Source: Mannheimia indoligenes (GTDB lineage: Bacteria; Pseudomonadota; Gammaproteobacteria; Enterobacterales; Pasteurellaceae). From it: a stretch of 64,000 bases of DNA. A program made the translations under genes and the position numbers. The stretch spans positions 1-64,000 of the forward strand of contig NZ_JBAJJM010000006.1 of the NCBI RefSeq assembly GCF_036880405.1, read 5' to 3'. The notes below the pieces were generated by a model. It searched no databases, was not told the origin of the DNA, and saw only the letters and a list, made by a program, of their open reading frames with translations. Position 1 is the first letter of the stretch, and each line of letters begins with the position of its first letter. This document shows, piece by piece, positions 26,699-34,743 of this stretch.

Positions 26699-27517
26699 AT
26701 GACTTACCAAGCAGTTGCTTTTGATTTAGATGGCACATTACTTTCATCAAATGCTACGATTTTAGAATCCAGTAAACAGGCAATTCGGAAAATAAGAGAA
26801 AAAGGCATAAAGGTTTATTTTGTTACTGGCAGACATCACACAGCGGTTCGTCCTTATTATAAGGAGATAGATTTAGATACGCCAGTTGTATGCTGTAATG
26901 GTACTTATGTATATGATTTTAAAAATGAAAAAGCAATTATTGGTAATCCGTTGCCACCTGAAGTCGCATCTAAATTAATCAATGAGGCACAAGCTCAAGG
27001 TATTCATACTGCTGTTTATTTTGAAGATGCAATGACTTATGAAACGCTAAATGTTCACTTTGAAAAATTTCAAAAATGGGTCGCATCTTGCCCTGAAACT
27101 GTTCGCCCAAATGTTTACCAAGTTGAGAAATTTCAGCAAGAAATCGATAAAGGTTTAACCGTTTGGAAAGTGTTAATCAGCGATCCTGATTTAGTCAAAA
27201 TGCAAAATTTTGTGAAAAAACTACCGCTTGATCAAGTAAGCCCTGAATGGTCTTGGGTCGATCGTGTTGATATTACCAGTGTTGGCAATAGTAAAGGAGC
27301 AAGGCTGGCGGAGTTATTAAAAACAGAAGGTATTGAATTAGAACAAGTTATCGCATTTGGTGATAATTTTAACGATATCTCTATGTTGGAAGCAGTTGGA
27401 CTTGGTATTGCAATGGGTGGTTCGGAAGAGGAAGTGCAGCAAAAAGCGAAGAAAACAATTGGTTCAAATAACGAAGACAGCATCGCCAATGAATTAAAAG
27501 CACAATTTAATCTTTAA
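26699..27517 (+). CDS. Cof-type HAD phosphatase
   Basis: 272 residues. HAD motif I is F-D-L-D-G-T-L-L and motif IV G-D-N-F-N-D-I-S-M-L; the large C2-type cap is typical of Cof/YidA/YbhA phosphatases that act on sugar phosphates, pyridoxal phosphate or related metabolites. Substrate cannot be told from sequence. ATG 26699 has CAGGAGA upstream; the longer reading overlaps the previous terminator. narQ starts three bases after its stop. Confidence 0.88.
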   Translation: MTYQAVAFDLDGTLLSSNATILESSKQAIRKIREKGIKVYFVTGRHHTAVRPYYKEIDLDTPVVCCNGTYVYDFKNEKAIIGNPLPPEVASKLINEAQAQGIHTAVYFEDAMTYETLNVHFEKFQKWVASCPETVRPNVYQVEKFQQEIDKGLTVWKVLISDPDLVKMQNFVKKLPLDQVSPEWSWVDRVDITSVGNSKGARLAELLKTEGIELEQVIAFGDNFNDISMLEAVGLGIAMGGSEEEVQQKAKKTIGSNNEDSIANELKAQFNL

Positions 27518-27520
27518 CCT

Positions 27521-29212
27521 ATGATTAAACCTAAATATTCCATCGCAAGGCGTATCGGACTCTATTTTTTAATTATGATCGTCTTTGCTTCTATCATTAG
27601 TGGCATTTCACTTGGGATTATGTGGAGTAATAAATCTGATGCCAGTTTGATTAATGTATCGGGTTCGTTGCGTATGCAAAGCTATCGCCTTTTGTCGGAA
27701 ATGGATTCAAGGCAAGAAATTTTAGCCGAGCGTTTGTTGGAATATCATCGTACTTTACACTCAACCGAGCTGAGTTCTCTTAAGCAAAGCTGGTTGTTAC
27801 CTGATAATGTAATACATAGCTACCAACAATTACTGAAAGATTGGTATGCGATGCAGTCTTATGTCAATCAAGGTGATAAAGCCAGTTACGCAACACACAT
27901 TGAAGATTATGTGCGGAAAGTGGATAACTTTGTCTTTCGCTTGCAAGAGTTTGCGGAGTTAAAACTAAAAATTGCCACAGGTGTAATTGCCGTTTCAATG
28001 TTATTGATTATTTTACTTGCGTACATTGGCGTGTGGTATACACGGAAAAAAATTATCAGCCCATTAAAGCAATTAGTTAAAGCCAGTTGGCAAATTCAAA
28101 ATAAAGATTTCGATCATATAAAATTAGCGGTTGATGAACCGAATGAATTAGGTTTGCTTTCCTCTACTTTTACTGAAATGTCGAATGAATTATTAAAACT
28201 TTATACCTCATTGGAAGATAAAGTACAGGAAAAAACCCGCCGTTTATTAGCAGTTAATCGTTCTTTGCTTGTATTGTATCAATGCTCTCAATTATTAACC
28301 GCTAAACCGATTAATAAAGAAGTACTTAATCAAGTATTGAAAACAGTATTTGATAACGAACATTTGCTTGGTATTAAATTACATATTTATGGTGCAGAAC
28401 ATTGGAACGTCTCTATAGATAATGCCTTTGAAGCGGAGTGGATCTCAACTGAAATTGCGATAGAAAATGAAAAGCTAGGTATATTAAGTTGGAAGCCATC
28501 TTTACTTTGTCCTGATGAGAGGTTACTGCAAAATGTATCAGAAATGATTGGACGAAGTATTTATGTCGTTCAAGTGCAAAAGCAGCAGCAGCAATTAGTG
28601 CTAATGGAAGAGAGGGCGATTATTGCTCGTGAGTTGCACGATTCTTTAGCTCAATCGCTAACCTTTTTCAAAATTCAAGTAAGTCTGCTCAAATTGGCAA
28701 AAAGTGATGAGAAACGCAACGAAATTTTATCGGTATTTGAAAAAGCATTAAATGATGCCTATAGCCAATTAAGAGAGCTACTAACAACGTTTAGATTAAC
28801 TATTCAAGAGGCAAATCTACAACAGGCATTAGAGAAAATTTTAGAAAGTTTACGCCCGAAAACGTCAGCACAGCTTTGCTTAAGTTGTAAATTACCCTCA
28901 CATATGTTCAATGCACAGCAACAGGTGCATATGTTGCAAATTGTACGGGAAGCAGTCATTAATGCCATTAAACACTCGCAAGCAACTGAAATTAAGGTTA
29001 TTGCTGAAACGAATGATGATGGCGAGCATTGCTTAATCGTTCAAGATAACGGCATTGGCTTAGCCAGCCATACCGAACCGGAAGGGCATTATGGCTTAAC
29101 CATTATGCAAGAGCGAGCAGCAGAACTAAAAGCTGATTTCTCCATTGAGAATGTGGAAAGCGGTGGTGTAAGGGTTAAAGTAGTTTTACCGAGTATGCTC
29201 AGCAAGCGGTAG
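27521..29212 (+). CDS. narQ: Nitrate/nitrite sensor histidine kinase
   Basis: 563 residues. Two membrane helices (about 13-33 and 150-171) flank a periplasmic domain whose start, A-S-L-I-N-V-S-G-S-L-R-M-Q-S-Y-R, is the P-box that senses nitrate/nitrite. A HAMP region, a signalling linker, the H-box R-E-L-H-D-S-L-A-Q-S (His373), the N-box E-A-V-I-N-A-I-K-H-S and the G-box D-N-G-I-G-L follow. NarQ is the usual nitrate sensor in Pasteurellaceae, paired with NarP (not in window). The stop codon is made from USS-like sequence: AGC AAG CGG TAG. Confidence 0.93.
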   Translation: MIKPKYSIARRIGLYFLIMIVFASIISGISLGIMWSNKSDASLINVSGSLRMQSYRLLSEMDSRQEILAERLLEYHRTLHSTELSSLKQSWLLPDNVIHSYQQLLKDWYAMQSYVNQGDKASYATHIEDYVRKVDNFVFRLQEFAELKLKIATGVIAVSMLLIILLAYIGVWYTRKKIISPLKQLVKASWQIQNKDFDHIKLAVDEPNELGLLSSTFTEMSNELLKLYTSLEDKVQEKTRRLLAVNRSLLVLYQCSQLLTAKPINKEVLNQVLKTVFDNEHLLGIKLHIYGAEHWNVSIDNAFEAEWISTEIAIENEKLGILSWKPSLLCPDERLLQNVSEMIGRSIYVVQVQKQQQQLVLMEERAIIARELHDSLAQSLTFFKIQVSLLKLAKSDEKRNEILSVFEKALNDAYSQLRELLTTFRLTIQEANLQQALEKILESLRPKTSAQLCLSCKLPSHMFNAQQQVHMLQIVREAVINAIKHSQATEIKVIAETNDDGEHCLIVQDNGIGLASHTEPEGHYGLTIMQERAAELKADFSIENVESGGVRVKVVLPSMLSKR

Positions 29213-29253
29213 TTTTTTGTTAATTATTTGCAAATGATTTATAAGGGATAAAA

Positions 29254-29772
29254 ATGCAGATCCGAAAAGCAGTCGAAGCGGATTTTGAAACCATACTAGC
29301 GATATATAATCAAGCTATTCCAACTCATCAAATTACGGCTGATTTGGAATTAGCAACCATAGAAAACCGCCGAAAGTGGTTTGATTTTCATCTTCAAAGC
29401 ATCCAGTATCCGATCTGGGTGGTAGAAGACGAAACGGGCATTGTCGGTTGGTTTAGTTTCTCGCCATTTTATGAAAGACCAGCTTTTGTGCATACTTCTG
29501 AGATTAGTATCTATTTAGATGGTAATGCCAAAGGAAAAGGTTATGGCTCGAAAATTATTGAGTTTATGCAAGCGGAAATGTTAAATCATAATATTCACAC
29601 TTTAATGGCGTATGTCTTTGAACTTAATACTGTTAGTCAAAATCTAATGAAAAAACACGGATTTGAACAATGGGGGCGTTTTCCGCATATTGCCAATATG
29701 GGAAAAGATGAGAAGGGAAATGATAAATGGCGAACGTTACTGATGATGTCTTACCAAAAAGGCATTGAGTAA
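29254..29772 (+). CDS. GNAT acetyltransferase (PAT/YncA-like)
   Basis: 172 residues. Begins I-R-K-A-V-E-A-D-F and contains the acetyl-CoA loop region G-K-G-Y-G-S-K-I-I-E. The H-T-S-E-I-S-I-Y-L strand and M-K-K-H-G-F-E-Q-W-G are typical of phosphinothricin/methionine-sulfone-type acetyltransferases. It probably acetylates an amino group of a small molecule; the true substrate is unknown. It seems to be its own unit after narQ. Confidence 0.85.
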   Translation: MQIRKAVEADFETILAIYNQAIPTHQITADLELATIENRRKWFDFHLQSIQYPIWVVEDETGIVGWFSFSPFYERPAFVHTSEISIYLDGNAKGKGYGSKIIEFMQAEMLNHNIHTLMAYVFELNTVSQNLMKKHGFEQWGRFPHIANMGKDEKGNDKWRTLLMMSYQKGIE

Positions 29773-29880
29773 TAAGCGGTTACAAAAAGCATTGCTTTTT
29801 GAACGTTGGCTTTGCCAACGGCAGCAAAGCTGTGAACAATCCTTCAAGGGATTGTGAATAATTTTTGAGTGATTTTTTAC
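29773..29880 (+). repeat. Interspersed hairpin repeat, copy 1 (long form)
   Basis: Between the GNAT gene and rdgB. It begins with AAGCGGT, then TACAAAAAGCAT, and has three hairpins: AAAAAGC/GCTTTTT, CGTTGGC/GCCAACG (29804-29820) and CAATCC/GGATTG. It ends with GGATTGTGAATAATTTTT (29849-29866) and an ATTTTTTACAAA tail. A shorter copy with the same ends lies at 58009-58070. Confidence 0.65.
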
Positions 29881-29891
29881 AAAAGGAAAAT

Positions 29892-30488
29892 ATGGAAAAA
29901 ACAAAAATCGTACTTGCAACGAGCAATGCAGGTAAAGTGAAAGAAATGGCAGATGTATTAGCTGAATTTGGGTTTGAGGTTATCGCCCAAAGTGAATTTG
30001 GTATTGAATCTCCGGAAGAAACAGGCTTAACCTTTGTTGAAAATGCGTTAATTAAAGCTCGATTTGCGTCTAAAATAACAGGGCTTCCGGCTATTGCTGA
30101 TGATTCAGGCTTAGCCGTTGAAGCATTGGGTGGTGAGCCGGGTTTATATTCTTCTCGTTATGCGGGCGAGCAAGCAACAGATGCAGATAACCGCAAAAAA
30201 TTGTTAGCTGCGATGAAAGATAAAGAAAATCGTTTAGCGAAGTTTGTTAGTTGTATTGTATTGTTAAAACACGAAACAGACCCTACACCGTATATTGCAT
30301 TAGGGGAATGTTTTGGCGAAATTTTAACAGAAGAAAGAGGCGAAAATGGCTTTGGTTATGACTCCCTCTTTTTCTATCCGCCTAAAAATCTGAGCTTTGC
30401 AGAGCTAGAAACCAAAGAGAAAAAAGCGATTTCACACCGAGCTATCGCATTAGCACACTTAAAAGAGCAATTAAGAGGAAACAAATAA
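29892..30488 (+). CDS. rdgB: XTP/dITP pyrophosphatase
   Basis: 198 residues. The HAM1/RdgB signature starts L-A-T-S-N-A-G-K-V-K-E-M and continues with A-D-D-S-G-L-A-V-E-A-L-G-G-E-P-G and Y-D-S-L-F. It removes non-canonical purine nucleotides. ATG 29892 is preceded by AAAAGGAAAAT. The stop codon shares its final A with the next ATG, so the three-gene set rdgB-ybjQ-ycgN is translationally coupled. Confidence 0.95.
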   Translation: MEKTKIVLATSNAGKVKEMADVLAEFGFEVIAQSEFGIESPEETGLTFVENALIKARFASKITGLPAIADDSGLAVEALGGEPGLYSSRYAGEQATDADNRKKLLAAMKDKENRLAKFVSCIVLLKHETDPTPYIALGECFGEILTEERGENGFGYDSLFFYPPKNLSFAELETKEKKAISHRAIALAHLKEQLRGNK

Positions 30489-30808
30489 TGATTATTACCA
30501 CAACACCAATCATTGAAGGCAAACAAATCATTGAATATAAAGGCTTAGTATTTGGAGAAGTCGTGTCCGGTGCGAATTTTGTACGTGATTTTTTAGCAGG
30601 TATTACCGATGTAATCGGTGGGCGTTCAGGTGCGTACGAAAGCAAATTAAATTCCGCAAGGAAAGAAGCCTTATCAGAGTTAGAAAAAGAAGCGAAAAAA
30701 GTTGGTGCAAATGCCGTAGTGGGTGTTTCAATGGAATATCAATCTATGGGGGGCGACAAAGGAATGTTTATTGTGGTTGCAACAGGTACGGCGGTGGTGC
30801 TTCGCTAA
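30488..30808 (+). CDS. ybjQ: YbjQ family (UPF0145) protein
   Basis: 106 residues, the whole length of the family. The sequence I-E-Y-K-G-L-V-F-G-E-V-V-S-G and the C-terminal G-A-N-A-V-V-G-V-S are typical. YbjQ-type proteins are small, oligomeric and sometimes called heavy-metal-binding, without proven function. Its ATG overlaps the rdgB stop by one base. Confidence 0.9.
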   Translation: MIITTTPIIEGKQIIEYKGLVFGEVVSGANFVRDFLAGITDVIGGRSGAYESKLNSARKEALSELEKEAKKVGANAVVGVSMEYQSMGGDKGMFIVVATGTAVVLR

Positions 30809-30810
30809 CT

Positions 30811-31266
30811 ATGTTTTCGCATCAACAAGAATTACCCCCTTATTTCTGGCAAGAAAAATCACTGCTGGAAATGAATGAAGCAGAGTGGGAAGCACTTTGT
30901 GATGGTTGCGGTAAATGCTGTTATCGAAAATATATTCAAGGAAGAGGTAAGCGAGAGCGGCTTTACTACACTTCAGTTGCTTGCAATTTGTTAGATGTAA
31001 ACACTGGGCGTTGTACTAATTATTCTGAACGCTTCAAAATTGAGAAAGATTGTACCAAGCTAACCAAAAAGAATTTACCTGATTTTGGCTGGCTACCGAA
31101 AACGTGTGCTTATCGCTTGCTATATGAAGGAAAGCCTTTATATGACTGGCACCCTTTGATCTCAAAAGATCCTAATTCGGTAAAAAATGCAGGCATCTTA
31201 ATTTCGAACAGCATTCACGAAAAAGATGTGATTGATTGGTTTGAATTTGTGATTGATGAAGTTTAG
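30811..31266 (+). CDS. ycgN: YcgN family cysteine-cluster protein
   Basis: 151 residues. The C-D-G-C-G-K-C-C block (about residues 30-37) together with later cysteines in C-N-L-L, C-T-N-Y, C-T-K and T-C-A-Y-R forms the conserved cysteine pattern of UPF0260/YcgN, possibly a metal or Fe-S site. Function unknown. It starts two bases after ybjQ, and a terminator follows. Confidence 0.9.
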   Translation: MFSHQQELPPYFWQEKSLLEMNEAEWEALCDGCGKCCYRKYIQGRGKRERLYYTSVACNLLDVNTGRCTNYSERFKIEKDCTKLTKKNLPDFGWLPKTCAYRLLYEGKPLYDWHPLISKDPNSVKNAGILISNSIHEKDVIDWFEFVIDEV

Positions 31267-31269
31267 TCT

Positions 31270-31299
31270 AAAAAGGCGTTTATCAAAACGCCTTTTTTA
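31270..31299. terminator. Terminator between ycgN and gmhA
   Basis: AAAAAGGCGTTT pairs with AAACGCCTTTTTT over a 4-base loop. Symmetric enough to serve both converging genes. Confidence 0.92.
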
Positions 31300-31302
31300 T
31301 CA

Positions 31303-31887
31303 TTATTCAGATTTTGCCATTTCAAACTCAATGAGCATCATCAAAATATGAATCACTTTAATGTGGATTTCTTGAATGCGATCTGCATAGCGGAAATGCG
31401 GCACACGAATTTCTACATCGGCAAGTCCTGCCATTTCGCCGCCGTCTTTACCTGTCATTGCAATGACTTTCATTCCTTTCTCTTTTGCAACTTTAATTGC
31501 ATTTAATACATTTTTAGAGTTGCCTGAGGTCGATAATCCAAACAATACATCGCCTTTTTGCCCAACTGCCTCTAAATAGCGGGAGAAAACAAACTCATAA
31601 CCAAAATCATTACTTACACAGCTTAAATGACTTACGTCAGAAATCGCAATTGCAGGGTAGCCTGGGCGATTTTCACGATAGCGACCTGTCAATTCTTCAG
31701 CAAAGTGCATTGCATCACAATGAGAACCTCCATTGCCGCAAGAAATCACTTTCCCGCCTTGTTTAAAGCTATTCGCAATAAGTAATGCTGCTTCTTGAAT
31801 GAGTTTAATATTATTTTCATCAGACATAAATTTGTCTAATACATCGGCAGCTTCTTGAAGTTCAGCTTTAATTTGTTGTAAATACAT
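31303..31887 (-). CDS. gmhA: Phosphoheptose isomerase
   Basis: 194 residues, SIS-domain fold. Visible are S-C-G-N-G-G-S-H-C-D-A-M-H-F-A-E-E-L-T-G-R and G-L-S-T-S-G-N-S-K-N-V, the substrate-binding loops. GmhA converts sedoheptulose 7-phosphate to D-glycero-D-manno-heptose 7-phosphate, the first step to LPS/LOS inner-core heptose. It is divergent from tyrR. Confidence 0.95.
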   Translation of the reverse strand: MYLQQIKAELQEAADVLDKFMSDENNIKLIQEAALLIANSFKQGGKVISCGNGGSHCDAMHFAEELTGRYRENRPGYPAIAISDVSHLSCVSNDFGYEFVFSRYLEAVGQKGDVLFGLSTSGNSKNVLNAIKVAKEKGMKVIAMTGKDGGEMAGLADVEIRVPHFRYADRIQEIHIKVIHILMMLIEFEMAKSE

Positions 31888-32009
31888 TGTTTGCTCCTTT
31901 TTGCAAAAAAATCTGTTATTAAGACCGCTTGCTCAGCCAAAAGTGCGATAAGTTTAGAAGAATCAGCTGATATTGTAAATCGGCTTAGATCAAATAACTC
32001 TCTTTTTAT

Positions 32010-32027
32010 TGTAAACAAAAGTTTCCA
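32010..32027. promoter_or_regulatory. TyrR box upstream of tyrR
   Basis: TGTAAA-CAAAAG-TTTCCA matches TGTAAA-N6-TTTACA with one mismatch. Its right half overlaps the likely tyrR -35 (TTTCCA, 32022-32027), 17 bases from TATGAT at 32045-32050. This geometry suggests autorepression. Confidence 0.55.
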
Positions 32028-32050
32028 AAAAGTAAAAATAGCGGTATGAT
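32022..32050 (+). promoter_or_regulatory. Predicted tyrR promoter
   Basis: TTTCCA (32022-32027) and TATGAT (32045-32050) with 17-base spacing, about 37 bases before the tyrR start. Confidence 0.5.
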
Positions 32051-32086
32051 CAGCAAAATTTTGCCATTGCGACGAAAGGAAAATAT

Positions 32087-33043
32087 ATGACTGCACAGCC
32101 AGAATGCTTCGAGAAGATTATTGGAAAATCTGCGAAAATCCAAGAAGTCATTATTCAAGCAAAAAAATTTGCCAATCTTAATGCACCTTTGCTGATTCAA
32201 GGCGAAACAGGCACAGGCAAAGATTTATTTGCAAAAGCTTGCCATAATTTTAGTACGCGTAAAATGCAAAAATTCATTGCGGTAAATTGTGCAGGGCTAC
32301 CGCAAGAAGAAGCCGAAACAGAAATGTTTGGGCATCGTGGTAATGGTAGTGAAGCGGTTGGTTTTTTTGAATATGCGAATGGCGGCACGGTTTTATTGGA
32401 TTCCATCTCCGAGTTATCACTTGAAATGCAGGCAAAATTACTCCGTTTTTTAAATGATGGCTCTTTTCGCCGAGTGGGAGAAGATAAAGAAATTCAAGTT
32501 GATGTCAGAGTGATTTGCACTTCGCAAAAAACCTTATCTCAGCTCGTTGCGGAGGGCAAAGTACGGGAAGACCTTTACCACAGATTGAACGTGCTAACCC
32601 TTGATTTACCCCCATTGCGTGAGCGAAAAGAGGATATCCCATTACTGGCAGATTACTTCATTGCTCAAGTGAGCGAACAGCTCGGCGTGAGTAAATTAGA
32701 ATACGACGAAGCCTTCTTGCAAGCCTTGCAAAATTATCGCTGGTCGGGCAATTTGCGTGAGCTTTACAATGTGATTTATAGAGCTTGTTCCCTTTCTCCT
32801 AGCTATCGTTTGGCAGTAAAAGATTTGAATTTACCTGATGAGGTAGAAGATACCAATGTTGAGCCGGAAAATGCAACTTTAGAAGAGATGATGAACCAAT
32901 ACGAAGCTCAGCTACTGCGAAAATTTTATGCACAATATCCAAGTACACGGAAATTAGCCCAAAGGCTGGGGCTTTCCCATACAGCGGTTGCAAATAAATT
33001 GCGTCAATATGGCTTAACCAAAAATGGAAATAAAGATGAATAA
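32087..33043 (+). CDS. tyrR: TyrR-like transcriptional repressor, short form
   Basis: 318 residues: an AAA+ domain (Walker A G-E-T-G-T-G-K-D; Walker B G-G-T-V-L-L-D-S) and a C-terminal helix-turn-helix S-T-R-K-L-A-Q-R-L-G-L-S-H-T-A-V-A-N-K-L. The usual ACT/PAS N-terminus of E. coli TyrR (about 190 residues, needed for activation) is absent, as in Haemophilus TyrR. The GAFTGA loop for sigma54 contact is replaced by G-H-R-G-N-G-S, so it should work as a repressor of aromatic amino-acid genes. Its stop overlaps sapA by 8 bases. Confidence 0.88.
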   Translation: MTAQPECFEKIIGKSAKIQEVIIQAKKFANLNAPLLIQGETGTGKDLFAKACHNFSTRKMQKFIAVNCAGLPQEEAETEMFGHRGNGSEAVGFFEYANGGTVLLDSISELSLEMQAKLLRFLNDGSFRRVGEDKEIQVDVRVICTSQKTLSQLVAEGKVREDLYHRLNVLTLDLPPLRERKEDIPLLADYFIAQVSEQLGVSKLEYDEAFLQALQNYRWSGNLRELYNVIYRACSLSPSYRLAVKDLNLPDEVEDTNVEPENATLEEMMNQYEAQLLRKFYAQYPSTRKLAQRLGLSHTAVANKLRQYGLTKNGNKDE

Positions 33044-34742
33044 ACTAGCGGTCATTTTCTCAGCGGTTTTTGCAAATTTTTGGCTAAATTCGACCGCTTG
33101 TGCAGCACCGAGTATTCCTAAACCGTTATTGGAAAATAGCTTGGTTTATTGTACTACCTCATCGGGCTTCTCGTTTAATCCGCAAAAGGCAGACGTGAGT
33201 TCCAATATGAATGTGGTAACAGAGCAAATTTACGATAAGTTATTTGAATTTAACCCAAAGAAAAATCGCCTTGAGCCAGCCTTAGCCGAAAGTTATTCCA
33301 TTAGTGATGATGGGTTAGTGATTACGTTACGTTTAAGAAAAAATGTGGCTTTTCACACCACAAGCTGGTTTACGCCGACCCGTAAATTAAATGCGGAAGA
33401 TGTGGTTTTCTCGCTTAAGCGAATGATTGGTAAAGAAAGTGATTTACCCGAAGTTGAGACGGCAGCTGAACGTGCTTTGCACCATCAACGCCAGAACTAT
33501 ATTTATCAAAAAGCAACAAGCCAGATTTATTTCCCTTATTTTGAGAGTGTGGGGTTAGCCGGCAAAATTGCCAATGTTAGCTCGCCTTCAAATCATATTG
33601 TGAAAATTGAATTAACCAAGCCAGATTCTTCGTTATTGGCTCATTTAGCCAGCCAATATGCGGTTATTCTTTCCAAAGAATACGCTCTGCAACTTAATGC
33701 TGATGAAAACTTGGTGCAGCTCGATCTTCTCCCTATTGGCACAGGCGTTTATCAGCTTGAAAGCTATGAAAACAATAACTATGTGAGATTAAAACCGAAC
33801 AGCGATTACTGGGGGAAAAAGGCTCATATTCAAAATATGATTGTTGATTTTTCAACTGAGGCAACAGGCAGAATGGCGAAATTTTTGAATAATGAATGCA
33901 ATGTAGTTGCCTTTCCTGAGCCGAGCCAACTCTCGGTTTTAACTGATGAACAATTAATTGAAAGCAAAGGGGCAAATTTAGTTTATTTAGCTTTTAATAT
34001 GCAAAAAGAGATAGGACAAAATTTACCCTTACGCCAACAAATTGCGAGTAGTATTAATCGAAAACGCATAGCCGAAAAATTATTTTATGGTACAGGCGAA
34101 GTGGCGGATAATGTGTTACCTACCGCATTATGGGCAGAAAAAAACAGCGAGAGTTACCCTTACACCTTTCCAAAACCAAGAGAACAAGCGGTCGAAAATG
34201 GTAAAAAATTTGCAAAAGATAACCGCTTGATCCTATGGGTGATTGATGAAAAACGGGTTTATAATCCACACCCAATTAAAATGGCAGAGATGATCCGTTC
34301 AGACCTGGCGGCTCAAGCGTTAGAGGTGGAAATTCATCAAGTAAGCCGAGCCTATTTAGTGCAACAACTTGAAAGCAAAACCGCAGATTATGACTTGATT
34401 TTAGGCGGTTGGCTGGCATCAGATCTTGATCCAAACAGTTTTCTGTCTGCCTTATTAAGTTGTAAAACCGCAGATACCGTAACTAATTTATCAAATTGGT
34501 GTAATGAAGATTTTGATTTTTGGTTAGAAACGGCTCGTTTAAGTGATGATTCGGCATCGACTAACTTATTGTATGCCTTTTCACAAAAATTGCTGGAAGA
34601 GCAGTTACCGATTTTACCTTTGATTAATGTAAATCGGGTATTGGTGGTCAAAAAAGGCATTCAACAGGCAGAAATTTCGCCTTTCGGACAGGTGAAATTA
34701 TCGGAACTACGTTTGAGTTCGGATAGCAAAGAAAGGAATTAG
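33036..34742 (+). CDS. sapA: Sap transporter periplasmic binding protein
   Basis: 568 residues, family 5 solute-binding protein with a Sec signal peptide cleaved near A-C-A-A-P. Family markers include F-N-P-Q-K-A-D and D-L-I-L-G-G-W-L-A-S-D-L-D-P-N-S. SapA binds antimicrobial peptides or haem in related pathogens and delivers them to SapBC. The start at 33036 overlaps the end of tyrR. The signal-peptide region is dense in USS-like sequence (AGCGGTC, AGCGGTTTTTGCAAATTTTT, ACCGCTTGT). A further USS at 34184-34192 is read as E-Q-A-V-E. Confidence 0.9.
   Translation: MNKLAVIFSAVFANFWLNSTACAAPSIPKPLLENSLVYCTTSSGFSFNPQKADVSSNMNVVTEQIYDKLFEFNPKKNRLEPALAESYSISDDGLVITLRLRKNVAFHTTSWFTPTRKLNAEDVVFSLKRMIGKESDLPEVETAAERALHHQRQNYIYQKATSQIYFPYFESVGLAGKIANVSSPSNHIVKIELTKPDSSLLAHLASQYAVILSKEYALQLNADENLVQLDLLPIGTGVYQLESYENNNYVRLKPNSDYWGKKAHIQNMIVDFSTEATGRMAKFLNNECNVVAFPEPSQLSVLTDEQLIESKGANLVYLAFNMQKEIGQNLPLRQQIASSINRKRIAEKLFYGTGEVADNVLPTALWAEKNSESYPYTFPKPREQAVENGKKFAKDNRLILWVIDEKRVYNPHPIKMAEMIRSDLAAQALEVEIHQVSRAYLVQQLESKTADYDLILGGWLASDLDPNSFLSALLSCKTADTVTNLSNWCNEDFDFWLETARLSDDSASTNLLYAFSQKLLEEQLPILPLINVNRVLVVKKGIQQAEISPFGQVKLSELRLSSDSKERN
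33092..33100 (-). repeat. USS in the sapA signal-peptide region
   Basis: ACCGCTTGT read in frame as Thr-Ala-Cys at the end of the signal peptide. Confidence 0.85.
34184..34192 (+). repeat. USS inside sapA
   Basis: ACAAGCGGT read in frame as Gln-Ala-Val within E-Q-A-V-E. Confidence 0.85.
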
Positions 34743-34743
34743 T

